Shown piece by piece: positions 1-6,753 of a DNA stretch of 11,576 nucleotides. Source of the stretch: DYCT01 sp051875715. Lineage in GTDB: Bacteria > Bacteroidota > Bacteroidia > Bacteroidales > Bacteroidaceae. The position numbers and the translations under genes are program-made. Within the stretch, counting starts at the first letter, position 1. Each line of letters opens with the position of its first letter. The stretch lies in the NCBI GenBank assembly GCA_051875715.1, contig JBJEHD010000059.1, positions 1-11,576 of the forward strand, read 5' to 3'. Below the pieces are notes generated by a model. It was not told the DNA's origin. It ran no database searches and saw only the letters and a list, made by a program, of their open reading frames with translations.

Positions 1-124
1 TTTTCGCTGATCACCAAATTTTCAAGTACTTATAATTCGTCGAACTCACGTTAAAATACTCATTGACTATGGTTTTACTCGATTTTGCAGGGATGAATGT
101 TCATACTTCGCCGAGGGACAAGAA

Positions 125-166
125 TTTGTCCCCCGCCTGACCTTCAAGGGACAAACGGGGGACAAA
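125..166. repeat. Perfect 11-bp inverted repeat (TTTGTCCCCCG / CGGGGGACAAA)
   Basis: The arms are 125-135 and 156-166, with a 20-nt spacer. GGGACAA also occurs at 115-121 and 148-154, so the core heptamer appears three times in direct orientation and once inverted within about 50 bp. The pair 115-121/126-132 forms a second, competing hairpin. No clear T-run follows on either strand, so a simple intrinsic terminator is unlikely. The right-arm 11-mer recurs exactly at 1727-1737, in the mnmE promoter region. Confidence 0.7.
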
Positions 167-183
167 ACTCAGGAAAACATCTG

Positions 184-211
184 CAAATGTACGGAAAATG
201 CGGTAAACAAA
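184..211 (-). promoter_or_regulatory. Candidate leftward Bacteroidetes promoter
   Basis: Read on the minus strand, TACATTTG (184-191) matches the -7 consensus TAnnTTTG. A TTTG lies upstream at 208-211 with a 16-nt spacer, shorter than the usual 19-21. Transcription would start near 175 and run off the left edge through the inverted repeat. The -7 match is good, but the spacing and the missing downstream gene limit confidence. Confidence 0.35.
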
Positions 212-299
212 AGAAAGGAAGAGAAAATGCCCTAACCTAATTATAGCCAATAATTTGTAGTGTATTTTATATAATATATTGATAATCAGATAATTATAT

Positions 300-1703
300 C
301 TACTTGCCGATGCAAAACCTGCTGAACACGGACTCGAGGATATCGGACGACGATATTTCGCCGATGATGCTGCCTAAATGGTAGGTGCATTCGCGTAGGT
401 CTTGGCTTACCAGGTCGCCGGATAGTTGGGACTGCAGGCCGTCTTGTACGCGGTGGATGGCATCCAGGGCATGCGAAAGGGCTTCGTAGTGACGCAGATT
501 GGTGACTACGATTTCCTCTTGATTGAGTTGGGGCAGGACGCCCATTTGTAGCAATTGGGTGCGTAGCGGTTCCAGCGTGTGCTTGTCCTTGGCAGAGATG
601 AAGAGAGTGGGGAAGGGCTCTTGTTTGAAGAGACGGGCCAGTTCCTCGGCCTGGGAGGGAGGCAGAAGGTCTACTTTGTTGAGCAGGAGAAGTAACTGTT
701 TACCCTCGCAGCGTGGAAGCAGTTGTTCGGAGAGCGAGGCCCATTGGAACAAGGCAGTGGTACAGTCCATCATCCAAAGCACAATGTCGGCTTTGTCCAA
801 TTTCTGGAACGTGCGTTCGATGCCGATGCTTTCGATGGCGTCGTCGGTCTGGCGAATGCCGGCCGTGTCGATGAAGCGGAACGTGATACCATCCCAGTTG
901 ATGGTCTCTTCTATCACGTCACGGGTAGTTCCGTGGATGTCGCTGACGATGGCTCGGTCTTCGTTGAGCAGGGCGTTGAGCAGAGTGGATTTCCCTGCAT
1001 TGGTCTCACCTACGATGGCCACGGGAATGCCGTTCTTCAACGCATTGCCCAGGCGGAACGACTGTACGAGGTGTGAGAGTCGTTTCTCTATTTCTTCTGC
1101 CAGCGAATTCAGTTCACGTCGGTCGGCAAACTCCAGGTCTTCATGGTCGCTGAAGTCGAGTTCCAGTTCCATGAGTGAGGCGATGTGAATCAGTTGCTCG
1201 CGCAGGCGGTGCAGTTCTTGGCTGAATCCTCCACGCATTTGGTTGACGGCTAAACGATGTGTGGCGGCCGAGGTCGATGCAATCAGGTCGGCTACTGCTT
1301 CAGCCTGGCTCAAATCCATCTTCCCATTCAAAAAGGCCCGTTGGGTGTATTCGCCTGGTTGGGCTGTCCGACATCCTTGGTCCACCAACAGTTGCATGAT
1401 TTGCTGGAGGACATAGGCGGATCCATGACAGGACAACTCGGTACAATCCTCACCCGTGTACGAATGCGGTGCACGGAAGATGCTGACCAGTACCTCGTCG
1501 ATGGTTTTACCGGCCGGGGTCACGATACTCCCGAACGCCAGGGTGTGTGATGCTCGTTGGCTGAGTGGTTTGCCTGAATGGCCGGGCACGAACAGGCTGT
1601 CGGTGATGCAGATGGCGTCGGGACCGGAAACGCGGATGATGCCGATAGCCCCACCCGGGGCAGTGGCTATGGCGCAGATGGTATCGTTGGATGATTGGTT
1701 CAT
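300..1703 (-). CDS. mnmE: tRNA uridine-5-carboxymethylaminomethyl modification GTPase MnmE
   Basis: MnmE acts with MnmG (GidA) in the cytoplasm to install the carboxymethylaminomethyl group on wobble U34 of certain tRNAs, using a tetrahydrofolate-derived one-carbon unit and GTP hydrolysis. The 467 aa are the usual family length. Residues 1-120 form the folate-binding N-terminal domain, with GEYT at 117-120 and FLNGKMDL at 124-131. A helical domain follows. The inserted G domain has G1 GETNAGKS (232-239), G2 GTTRD (258-262), G3 DTAG (279-282), G4 NKVD (342-345) and SAK (370-372). The protein ends in the diagnostic CIGK with catalytic Cys464. The ATG at 1703 sits about 30 nt after a good -7 box, which supports this start. 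It is the last gene of the minus-strand run and is separated from the phosphorylase gene by 105 bp that carries its own promoter. Confidence 0.97.
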   Translation of the reverse strand: MNQSSNDTICAIATAPGGAIGIIRVSGPDAICITDSLFVPGHSGKPLSQRASHTLAFGSIVTPAGKTIDEVLVSIFRAPHSYTGEDCTELSCHGSAYVLQQIMQLLVDQGCRTAQPGEYTQRAFLNGKMDLSQAEAVADLIASTSAATHRLAVNQMRGGFSQELHRLREQLIHIASLMELELDFSDHEDLEFADRRELNSLAEEIEKRLSHLVQSFRLGNALKNGIPVAIVGETNAGKSTLLNALLNEDRAIVSDIHGTTRDVIEETINWDGITFRFIDTAGIRQTDDAIESIGIERTFQKLDKADIVLWMMDCTTALFQWASLSEQLLPRCEGKQLLLLLNKVDLLPPSQAEELARLFKQEPFPTLFISAKDKHTLEPLRTQLLQMGVLPQLNQEEIVVTNLRHYEALSHALDAIHRVQDGLQSQLSGDLVSQDLRECTYHLGSIIGEISSSDILESVFSRFCIGK

Positions 1704-1733
1704 GGTTTTCCTCTATTTTTCATTCTCGGGGGA

Positions 1734-1764
1734 CAAAGATAATGCAAGCCGAGTGAAAAGCAAT
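1734..1764 (-). promoter_or_regulatory. mnmE promoter (Bacteroidetes -33/-7 type)
   Basis: On the minus strand TATCTTTG (1734-1741) fits the -7 consensus TAnnTTTG exactly. ATTG (1761-1764) lies 19 nt upstream as a 3-of-4 match to TTTG. The predicted start is near 1727, giving a leader of about 25 nt. The -7 box overlaps the 11-mer CGGGGGACAAA (1727-1737). Confidence 0.65.
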
Positions 1765-1778
1765 CGAGCCTCGGCTTG
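1745..1778. repeat. 9-bp perfect inverted repeat over the mnmE -33 region
   Basis: The arms CAAGCCGAG (1745-1753) and CTCGGCTTG (1770-1778) have a 16-nt spacer that contains the -33 box of mnmE. On the minus strand the T-rich run comes before the stem, not after it. It therefore does not look like a terminator for the upstream phosphorylase gene. A regulator binding site or a structural element is possible. Confidence 0.5.
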
Positions 1779-1808
1779 AAAAAAGAGGCGTGAAAATCGA
1801 CTTTGATG

Positions 1809-2687
1809 TCAGATTCTGTCCAACACGCGTTTGATGAGGTCGTCGATGCTTGATTTATAGCCGGCGTTGGCCTCCTTGGCCAAACGGTTGGCAATGACCA
1901 TGCATACGGTCATAGCTTTGTGTCCCATCAAACGGGCCAATCCGGCCAGGGCCGAACTTTCCATCTCGAAATTGGTGATGCGGTATCCGTTCCACTCGAA
2001 AGCCTCAATCTTTTGATTCTGTTGTGGGTCGGCCAGCGGAATGCGCAGTTCGCGTCCTTGCGGACCAAAGAATCCTCCGCAAGCGATGGTCACCCCGTTC
2101 ACCATATCGCCTTGGTTGATACGGCCGATCAGTTCGGCCGAAGCATCGATGACGTAGGGGGCGCATAGCAGGGCAGACCAGTTCATGTGCCGGGTGAAAG
2201 CGGCTTCGAAGTCCAAGTCGCACACCTCGTTTCGGCCGGCATAGAAGTTGAGCAGGCCGTCGAATCCGATGGATTTTTCCGAGCAGACGTAGGTACCCAC
2301 GGGCGTATATGGCTGTAAGCCGCCACACGTACCGATGCGCACCAGTTCCAGCGAGCGCAGTTGTGGCTTTTCTTGCCGGGTTTCGAAGTCGATGTTGGCC
2401 AGGGCATCCAGTTCGTTGACGACGATGTCGATGTTGTCGCATCCGATGCCGGTCGACACCACCGTTATGCGTTTCCCTTGATAGGTGCCGGTGACAGTGC
2501 GGAATTCACGGCTTTCTATTTCGCATTCGCGGCTTTCGAAGTGTGCGGCCACAAGGCTCACACGTCCGGGGTCACCAACAAGAATGACCTTGTCGGCCAG
2601 TTGTTCCGGTTTCACATGCAAGTGGAAAATCGAACCGTCGGGATTGATGATGAGTTCGGACGGGGCAAAATACTTGAAGCTTTTCAT
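1809..2687 (-). CDS. Nucleoside phosphorylase, uridine phosphorylase-like
   Basis: This is a family I (trimeric/hexameric) nucleoside phosphorylase, which splits a nucleoside with phosphate into base and ribose-1-phosphate for salvage in the cytoplasm. Visible marks are the phosphate-binding loop GDPGR (38-42), STGIG (79-83), RIGTCGG (117-123) and the nucleoside-binding FEMES (240-244) followed by Arg268. The Udp-like pattern suggests uridine, but the base is not certain from sequence. I chose the ATG at 2687 (292 aa). The frame stays open upstream to 2783, but that 32-residue extension is low-complexity and reads through a strong hairpin. The gene lies 110 bp after floA, with the hairpin between them and no clear promoter of its own. 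Confidence 0.9.
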   Translation of the reverse strand: MKSFKYFAPSELIINPDGSIFHLHVKPEQLADKVILVGDPGRVSLVAAHFESRECEIESREFRTVTGTYQGKRITVVSTGIGCDNIDIVVNELDALANIDFETRQEKPQLRSLELVRIGTCGGLQPYTPVGTYVCSEKSIGFDGLLNFYAGRNEVCDLDFEAAFTRHMNWSALLCAPYVIDASAELIGRINQGDMVNGVTIACGGFFGPQGRELRIPLADPQQNQKIEAFEWNGYRITNFEMESSALAGLARLMGHKAMTVCMVIANRLAKEANAGYKSSIDDLIKRVLDRI

Positions 2688-2723
2688 AAGGCGTTGGTTT
2701 AAGATTGGAGGGGTTTTGAAGAA

Positions 2724-2780
2724 CCGACCGAACCGAAGGAAACGCTTTCGAAAGCCGGCATTTCCGGTCGGTCCGGTCGG
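2724..2780 (-). terminator. Long hairpin between floA and the phosphorylase gene
   Basis: Arms 2724-2736 and 2768-2780 pair over 13 positions. The single mismatch becomes a G-U pair in the minus-strand RNA. Inside, GGAAA (2738-2742) pairs with TTTCC (2761-2765), and GCTTTCGAAAGC (2744-2755) is itself a palindrome. The right arm lies in a 9-bp tandem duplication (TCCGGTCGG twice, 2763-2780). The stem is followed in the minus RNA by TTCTTC, a weak T tract. It could be a partial terminator lowering phosphorylase expression, or an mRNA-stabilising intercistronic structure. Confidence 0.5.
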
Positions 2781-2797
2781 CATGGTGTGCGAATAGG

Positions 2798-3796
2798 CTA
2801 TTCGCTCAGTGGATTCTCGGCCTTCACGCCCTCGGGCTGGGCGATGCTGCGGCGCATGTCCGTATCGGCCTGGATATTTTTCATCCGATAGTAGTCCATG
2901 ATGCCAAGATTGCCGTTGCGGAAGGCTTCGGCCATTGCCTTGGGCACTTCGGCTTCGGCCTGGATGACGTTGGCTCGTGCTTCTTCGGCCTTGGCCTTCA
3001 TTTCCTGTTCGAGGGCGACAGCCATGGCGCGGCGTTCCTCGGCCTTGGCTTGTGCAATGTTCTTGTCGGCCTGTGCCTGGTCAATCTGCAGGAAGGCACC
3101 GATGTTCTTGCCTATGTCGATGTCGGCGATGTCGATGGACAGGATTTCGAAAGCCGTGCCTGCGTCAAGACCCTTGCGGAGCACCAGTTTGGAGATGGAG
3201 TCGGGGTTCTCAAGCACAGACTTGTGGTTTTCGGACGAACCGATGGACGAGACGATGCCTTCGCCCACGCGGGCCAATACGGTGTCTTCGCCAGCTCCAC
3301 CCACCAATTGCTTGATGTTGGCCCGAACGGTGACACGCGCTTTGGCTATCAACTGAATGCCATCCTTGGCTACGGCTGTGACGGGCGGGGTGTCAATCAC
3401 TTTCGGGTTGACGGACATCTGTACGGCTTCGAATACGTCGCGGCCGGCCAGGTCGATGGCCGTTGCCATCTGGAACGTCAGTTCGATGTTGGCTTTCGAG
3501 GCCGACACCAAGGCATGCACCACTTTCTCTACATGGCCTCCTGCCAGGTAGTGTGCTTCAAGCTCGTCGCGCGTGATGTTGCTCAATCCGGCCTTGTGGG
3601 CCTCAATCATGCCCGGCACAATGATGTAGGGCGGAACGTTTCGGATACGCATCAGAAACAGTTGGATGAGCGAGATGTTGACGCCCGCCACTTTGGCCGA
3701 CAACCAGAGGAAGAACGGCACGTAGTGGAAGAAGATGGCGATGAGTATCACCGCTCCCACCAAGACGATGAGGTGGAAAATAGACAGGTATTCCAT
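2798..3796 (-). CDS. floA: Flotillin-like protein FloA
   Basis: FloA belongs to the SPFH/flotillin family, membrane-anchored scaffolds that organise membrane microdomains and affect membrane fluidity and assembly of membrane protein complexes. The 332 aa match the family length. An N-terminal hydrophobic anchor spans about residues 8-32. The conserved NVPPYIIVPGMIEAHKAG block lies at 53-70, and the SPFH/PHB-like domain runs to about 230. An Ala/Glu/Lys-rich coiled coil covers about 240-290 (QADKNIAQAKAEERRA and repeats), as expected for flotillins. The ATG at 3796 is 39 bp after the NfeD-like gene. FloA and NfeD genes are neighbours in many bacteria, and this pairing supports both calls. Confidence 0.95.
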   Translation of the reverse strand: MEYLSIFHLIVLVGAVILIAIFFHYVPFFLWLSAKVAGVNISLIQLFLMRIRNVPPYIIVPGMIEAHKAGLSNITRDELEAHYLAGGHVEKVVHALVSASKANIELTFQMATAIDLAGRDVFEAVQMSVNPKVIDTPPVTAVAKDGIQLIAKARVTVRANIKQLVGGAGEDTVLARVGEGIVSSIGSSENHKSVLENPDSISKLVLRKGLDAGTAFEILSIDIADIDIGKNIGAFLQIDQAQADKNIAQAKAEERRAMAVALEQEMKAKAEEARANVIQAEAEVPKAMAEAFRNGNLGIMDYYRMKNIQADTDMRRSIAQPEGVKAENPLSE

Positions 3797-3835
3797 ACTT
3801 TTTAGGTTTGATTTATGGGTGAAACATAAAGTGAA

Positions 3836-4312
3836 TTAGCTTTTGTCGAGGTCGCGTCGCACGTAGATGATACCGTCGGTAATGCGATCGACCACGAGGG
3901 GTGTTTTCTCGTTGATGAGGCCCTCGGTGGATCTGACTTCGACGAGGTGTCCGCTGATGTCTGCATTGCCCACAAGGGCCAGACGGGTGAGGCTGATGCC
4001 CGTGTCGCCCACACGGATGTCGAGTGCTTCCTTGTTACCCGTATTCGAATCGATTCGCTCCTTCAGGGAAAGGCGTTCGAGGGTTTTCGAGCGCATGAAG
4101 AAATAAAGGGCGCCAATGCTGCCCAGTGCCGATACGGCCAGGGTGATGAACCCGGCTGCATTGCCCAGCGTGACGAAGGCATATCCGGTGGCTACAAGCA
4201 TGCATGCGGCTGCAAGGACGCCGGCTATGCTGATTCCCGGAAGCAGAAATACCTCGGTCAGCAAAAGCAGCAGGCCGATACCGAGCAAAAGGATGAGCGT
4301 GAAGATTTCCAT
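3836..4312 (-). CDS. nfeD: NfeD-like membrane protein
   Basis: NfeD-family proteins are partners of SPFH/flotillin proteins. This is the short form without the ClpP-like protease domain. The 158 aa show three hydrophobic segments (about 2-24, 26-48 and 53-73). A C-terminal OB-fold NfeD domain follows at about 100-152, with VGDTGISLTRLALVGNADISG as its core (the first 20 residues start at 101) and a later IIYVRR strand. I chose MEIFTL at 4312. The frame is open to 4573, but the extra 87 residues overlap the end of the upstream TPR gene and look like out-of-frame translation. The gene starts 23 bp after the TPR gene and ends 39 bp before floA, so co-transcription is likely. Confidence 0.9.
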   Translation of the reverse strand: MEIFTLILLLGIGLLLLLTEVFLLPGISIAGVLAAACMLVATGYAFVTLGNAAGFITLAVSALGSIGALYFFMRSKTLERLSLKERIDSNTGNKEALDIRVGDTGISLTRLALVGNADISGHLVEVRSTEGLINEKTPLVVDRITDGIIYVRRDLDKS

Positions 4313-4335
4313 ATCGATAATTTTTAGATGAATGC

Positions 4336-5781
4336 TTACCGTTTCAAGAAGGTCAGTTCCAGGCGGCGGATTTCCATGGGTGCTTGCCGGATTTCTACCT
4401 CCATCTGTTCGGCCCGTTGTTCCAGGTCGAGCAGGGCAGGGCGCATCTCCTGCCGTTTGGCGGCATCGGCCCGGCTGTAGGCATCGCGTTGTTGTTCGAG
4501 TTTGTCGGCCAGTTGTTGCCAGTCTTTGTTCTTGTGTTGCCATTGCTTGAAGGCGGCTCGGGCTTCCGCACACTGGAAATCCGACTCGGCGTGATAGGAA
4601 GTCTGGTCGTCCACCACGAATACGAAGTCCGGTTCGGCTTTCTCTTCCGGCTTGTCATAACGGGCGATGGTCAGCCGCTGCTTGGCCGCTTTGAGAACGG
4701 CGGTGTCGCCCCACGTATCGGCGATGGCCATCAGTTGTGCCCGTCGGCGGATGAGGTCGGTGTCGTCATTCTCGTAGTTGAAAGTTTCTTTGCTGGTGTT
4801 CGGGACGAAGACGTAGACGCACACCTTGCCTTCGGGCTGGTAACGGTCGGAGGCAAACCATCCGAGATTGTTGAACTCGTCGATGACCATCAGGTAGTCG
4901 TTGGCCGGCGAGTTGAAGGGCATGCCCACGTTCTCGGGAGAGAAGAATGTGTCGTTGTCTGTGTTGTAGCGGGTGACGAAGATGTCGTATCCGCCCAGCG
5001 AGCCTTCGCCGTCGGCGGCATAATAGAAGGTGATGCCGTCGTTCAGCATGTAGGGATAGTTTTCGTTGGCCGGGGTGTTGACGTTGCCGGCCAAGGGCGT
5101 GGGCCGCCCCCATTCCTGCAGCTGTTTGTTGGTGGAGTAGAGGTCCCAATGTGTCTGTTGCCATCGGGCAAAGATGCGTTTGTTTCCCAGTTCGGTTTCG
5201 TAGGCCGTTCCGTCGGCCGGTTCCTCCTGTCCGGTGTATTCAGCCGCACGGGCCAGTCTGCCCGATTCGTGACCGATGTGGTAGGCCTCCAACAAGTCGG
5301 CCTTGTCCACCACGATGCTGTCCACGAAGGTCACTTTTTCCACGCCCTTCAGCATGCGTGCGCCTTCTTTGGCCCGGGCCCATTCGTGCTCGGCCGCTTC
5401 GGTGTCCTTCTTGGCCTTTTGCAGCATCTCGATGTACGAGGCGTAGTTGTCGGCCGCTTCATCAAAGCGATAGGTGTCGAAATAGAGTCGGCCCAAGTAT
5501 CGGAAGGCTTCTTGCACACGGCGCTTGGCGCCTACGAGCAGGTATTTCTCGGCCTTGTCTTTTTCGCCGGTTTCGTAGCAACAAGCTCCGTACCAGTAGT
5601 TGTAGCTGGCGTTGCCAGGAGTGTTTTTCACGTAACGTTGAAACACGGGCTTGGCTTTTTCGTATTCTTTGTTTTTGAAGAGGGTTTTGGCCTGCTCCAG
5701 CGTCTGCGCAGGCAGGCAGGCGGCCCACAATGTCATGGCGGCCAATAGGATATAGGGTTTCTTATTCGTTTCTGTTTTCAT
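4336..5781 (-). CDS. Exported TPR / PD40 (WD40-like) repeat protein
   Basis: The function is unknown. A signal peptide covers about residues 1-26 (basic start, ILLAAMTLWAACLPAQ at 11-26), so the mature protein is probably periplasmic or outer-membrane associated. Residues 27-125 form TPR-like helices (EQAKTLFKNKEYEKAKPVFQ, ASYNYWYGACCYETGEKDKA). Residues about 240-330 hold two PD40-type beta-propeller motifs, one with ADGEGSLGGYDIF (256-268) and one with WFASDRYQPEG (308-318). The last 70 or so residues are a charged coiled coil. TPR + PD40 proteins are common in Bacteroidetes, some in envelope complexes such as the PorE-like part of type IX secretion, but no peptidoglycan-binding OmpA domain is visible here. 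It is the first gene of the minus-strand run and may work with the NfeD/FloA pair downstream. A weak -7 match (TATCTTTA, 5802-5809) lies upstream without a -33 box. Confidence 0.85.
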   Translation of the reverse strand: MKTETNKKPYILLAAMTLWAACLPAQTLEQAKTLFKNKEYEKAKPVFQRYVKNTPGNASYNYWYGACCYETGEKDKAEKYLLVGAKRRVQEAFRYLGRLYFDTYRFDEAADNYASYIEMLQKAKKDTEAAEHEWARAKEGARMLKGVEKVTFVDSIVVDKADLLEAYHIGHESGRLARAAEYTGQEEPADGTAYETELGNKRIFARWQQTHWDLYSTNKQLQEWGRPTPLAGNVNTPANENYPYMLNDGITFYYAADGEGSLGGYDIFVTRYNTDNDTFFSPENVGMPFNSPANDYLMVIDEFNNLGWFASDRYQPEGKVCVYVFVPNTSKETFNYENDDTDLIRRRAQLMAIADTWGDTAVLKAAKQRLTIARYDKPEEKAEPDFVFVVDDQTSYHAESDFQCAEARAAFKQWQHKNKDWQQLADKLEQQRDAYSRADAAKRQEMRPALLDLEQRAEQMEVEIRQAPMEIRRLELTFLKR

Positions 5782-5986
5782 CTGTTCTTGAATTAGGGAG
5801 GTAAAGATATAAAGTTTTCCTTAAATCTGTAGGGCGGAGTGGGTCGGCGTGTGTTAATTCTTCTTTAAACCCAAAACGGTCATTAGGCCGCCCCTGCGCA
5901 AACGAACTTTCTTTTTGGCATCTGTCTTCCCGTTTTTCGGTTACAATGGAGCCCCATTGCGCCCTCAAAACGAAAACACATCTGCT

Positions 5987-6024
5987 AAAAAAATAGAAGT
6001 CGTTATCATCATAACGCTAACGAC
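5987..6024 (-). terminator. Stem plus T-run, terminator-like on the minus strand
   Basis: The arms GTCGTTA (5999-6005) and TAACGAC (6018-6024) have a 12-nt loop. On the minus strand the stem is followed after 5 nt by seven T's (5987-5993). A shorter competing stem, CGTTA/TAACG, exists inside. No gene lies upstream on this strand within the intergenic region. It would have to end an unannotated minus transcript, attenuate a long TPR-gene leader, or be coincidental. Confidence 0.35.
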
Positions 6025-6047
6025 CGATTTGGGTTAAACCCCAATCG
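6025..6047. repeat. Compact hairpin
   Basis: CGATT-t-GGGT pairs with ACCC-c-AATCG around a 3-nt loop (taa), giving nine base pairs with one mismatch. It directly abuts the previous stem, so the two form a tandem structure. No T-run follows on the plus strand. Confidence 0.5.
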
Positions 6048-6169
6048 ACCTTTCGGTTTCGGCTCGGCTTTGCCAATCTCTGTGTCAGGTTTCGACCGCT
6101 GACCGGTTGGGTCTTTGCTCCGCCTGTCGGGCTTGTCGGCATTCCCGATTCGTGCTTCCGGGCCGTGGG

Positions 6170-6193
6170 TATGCCGTGGCTGAAAACGGCATA
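6170..6193. repeat. 8-bp inverted repeat upstream of the DMT promoter
   Basis: TATGCCGT (6170-6177) and ACGGCATA (6186-6193) form perfect arms with an 8-nt loop. After one mismatch, two more G-C pairs extend the stem (6167-6168 with 6195-6196). It ends about 20 bp before the -33 box of the DMT promoter and could be a regulator site or a structural repeat. Confidence 0.45.
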
Positions 6194-6216
6194 GCCTCTG
6201 AAAGCCAGACGCAGGC

Positions 6217-6247
6217 TTGGCCGAACGAAAGATTTGGCGTACCTTTG
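6217..6247 (+). promoter_or_regulatory. Promoter of the DMT-ttcA operon
   Basis: TTGG (6217-6220) is a 3-of-4 match to the -33 TTTG. It lies 19 nt from TACCTTTG (6240-6247), an exact TAnnTTTG -7 box. The predicted start is near 6254, giving a leader of about 108 nt that contains the palindrome GGTACGTACC. Confidence 0.55.
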
Positions 6248-6361
6248 CCGCCCGGTCGGACGACGCGCTCAGGAGGTACGTACCGCTGGTCGTTGAGGTC
6301 CGAATGTGGATGGGACTGCATGATTCCCATTCTCTATCTATTATATAAGGAGAATAAAACT

Positions 6362-6736
6362 ATGTGGATGCAAGGAGCGCAGACCGTGGGTCTGCTTGTG
6401 GTGTCGAACATCTTCATGACGCTGGCCTGGTACGGCCATTTGAAGATGCAGGAATCGTTTTCGTGGTTCAAGGCCCTGCCGCTAATCGGGGTCATCGCCT
6501 TCTCGTGGGGGTTGGCTTTTCTGGAGTATTGCTGCCAGGTGCCGGCCAACCGGATTGGGTTCCGTGGCAACGGAGGCCCGTTTGACCTGATGCAGCTGAA
6601 GGTCATCCAAGAGGTCATCACGCTGTTGGTCTTCACTGCCTTTTCGATGTGGGCTTTCAAGATGGAGGTGCGCTGGAATCACATCGCCGCCTTTGTCTGC
6701 CTGACCCTGGCCGTTTACTTCATCTTTCGCAAATAA
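6362..6736 (+). CDS. DMT-superfamily (DUF486) inner-membrane protein
   Basis: This is a small membrane protein of the DUF486 family, related to drug/metabolite transporters. The substrate is unknown. The 124 aa contain four hydrophobic segments (about 5-25, 37-56, 82-99 and 106-122). The family block NRIGFRGNGGPFDLMQLK (63-80) is followed by VIQEVITLLVF (81-91). The ATG at 6362 has a good Shine-Dalgarno AAGGAG at 6347-6352, 9 nt upstream, which is unusual among the genes here and settles the start against the longer open frame beginning at 6107. It ends 17 bp before the TtcA-family gene and is probably co-transcribed with it, though a functional link is not obvious. Confidence 0.88.
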   Translation: MWMQGAQTVGLLVVSNIFMTLAWYGHLKMQESFSWFKALPLIGVIAFSWGLAFLEYCCQVPANRIGFRGNGGPFDLMQLKVIQEVITLLVFTAFSMWAFKMEVRWNHIAAFVCLTLAVYFIFRK

Positions 6737-6753
6737 ACGGGGAGGACGGACGC

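Larger units (their letters stand above)
1..299. other. Gene-free left edge, AT-rich, beyond the 3' end of mnmE
   Basis: I see no supportable gene here. Short open stretches run off the left edge on the plus strand, ending in stops at 33-35 and 52-54, but they are too short to identify. The stretch 241-299 is almost all A/T. The rest holds a perfect 11-bp inverted repeat, extra copies of GGGACAA and a leftward promoter-like motif, each listed separately. The layout would fit a leader for a leftward gene beyond the edge, for instance an integrase of an element inserted next to mnmE. That is inference only. Confidence 0.5.
5782..6361. other. 580-bp divergent intergenic region with several hairpins
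   Basis: No gene is supported. The region separates the divergent TPR gene (minus) and DMT gene (plus). It holds a weak minus-strand -7 box (5802-5809), a minus-oriented stem with a T-run (5987-6024), a compact hairpin (6025-6047), an 8-bp inverted repeat (6170-6193), a good plus-strand promoter (6217-6247), the palindrome GGTACGTACC (6275-6284) and a ribosome binding site. The frame of the DMT gene stays open back to 6107, but its translation there is low-complexity and the promoter lies inside it, so it is not coding. A structured small RNA is possible, but none was recognised. Confidence 0.5.

Noticed and set aside
2688..2783. 32-residue N-terminal extension of the nucleoside phosphorylase
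   Set aside because: It reads through the strong hairpin and has no family similarity. The ATG at 2687 gives a normal start.
3050..3805. 251-codon plus-strand open frame opposite floA
   Set aside because: It is an antisense shadow of a clearly recognised gene, with no domain or start signal.
4313..4573. 87-residue N-terminal extension of the NfeD-like protein
   Set aside because: It overlaps the end of the TPR gene in another frame and lacks hydrophobic or domain features. MEIFTL at 4312 starts directly at the first membrane segment.
4384..5748. 454-codon plus-strand open frame opposite the TPR gene
   Set aside because: It is a long antisense frame caused by GC-rich codon bias. Its translation is repetitive Val/Gly-rich without domains, whereas the minus frame has a signal peptide and repeats.
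6107..6361. 85-codon upstream extension of the DMT protein
   Set aside because: The extension contains the promoter and is low-complexity, while the ATG at 6362 has a clear Shine-Dalgarno site and gives the normal family length.
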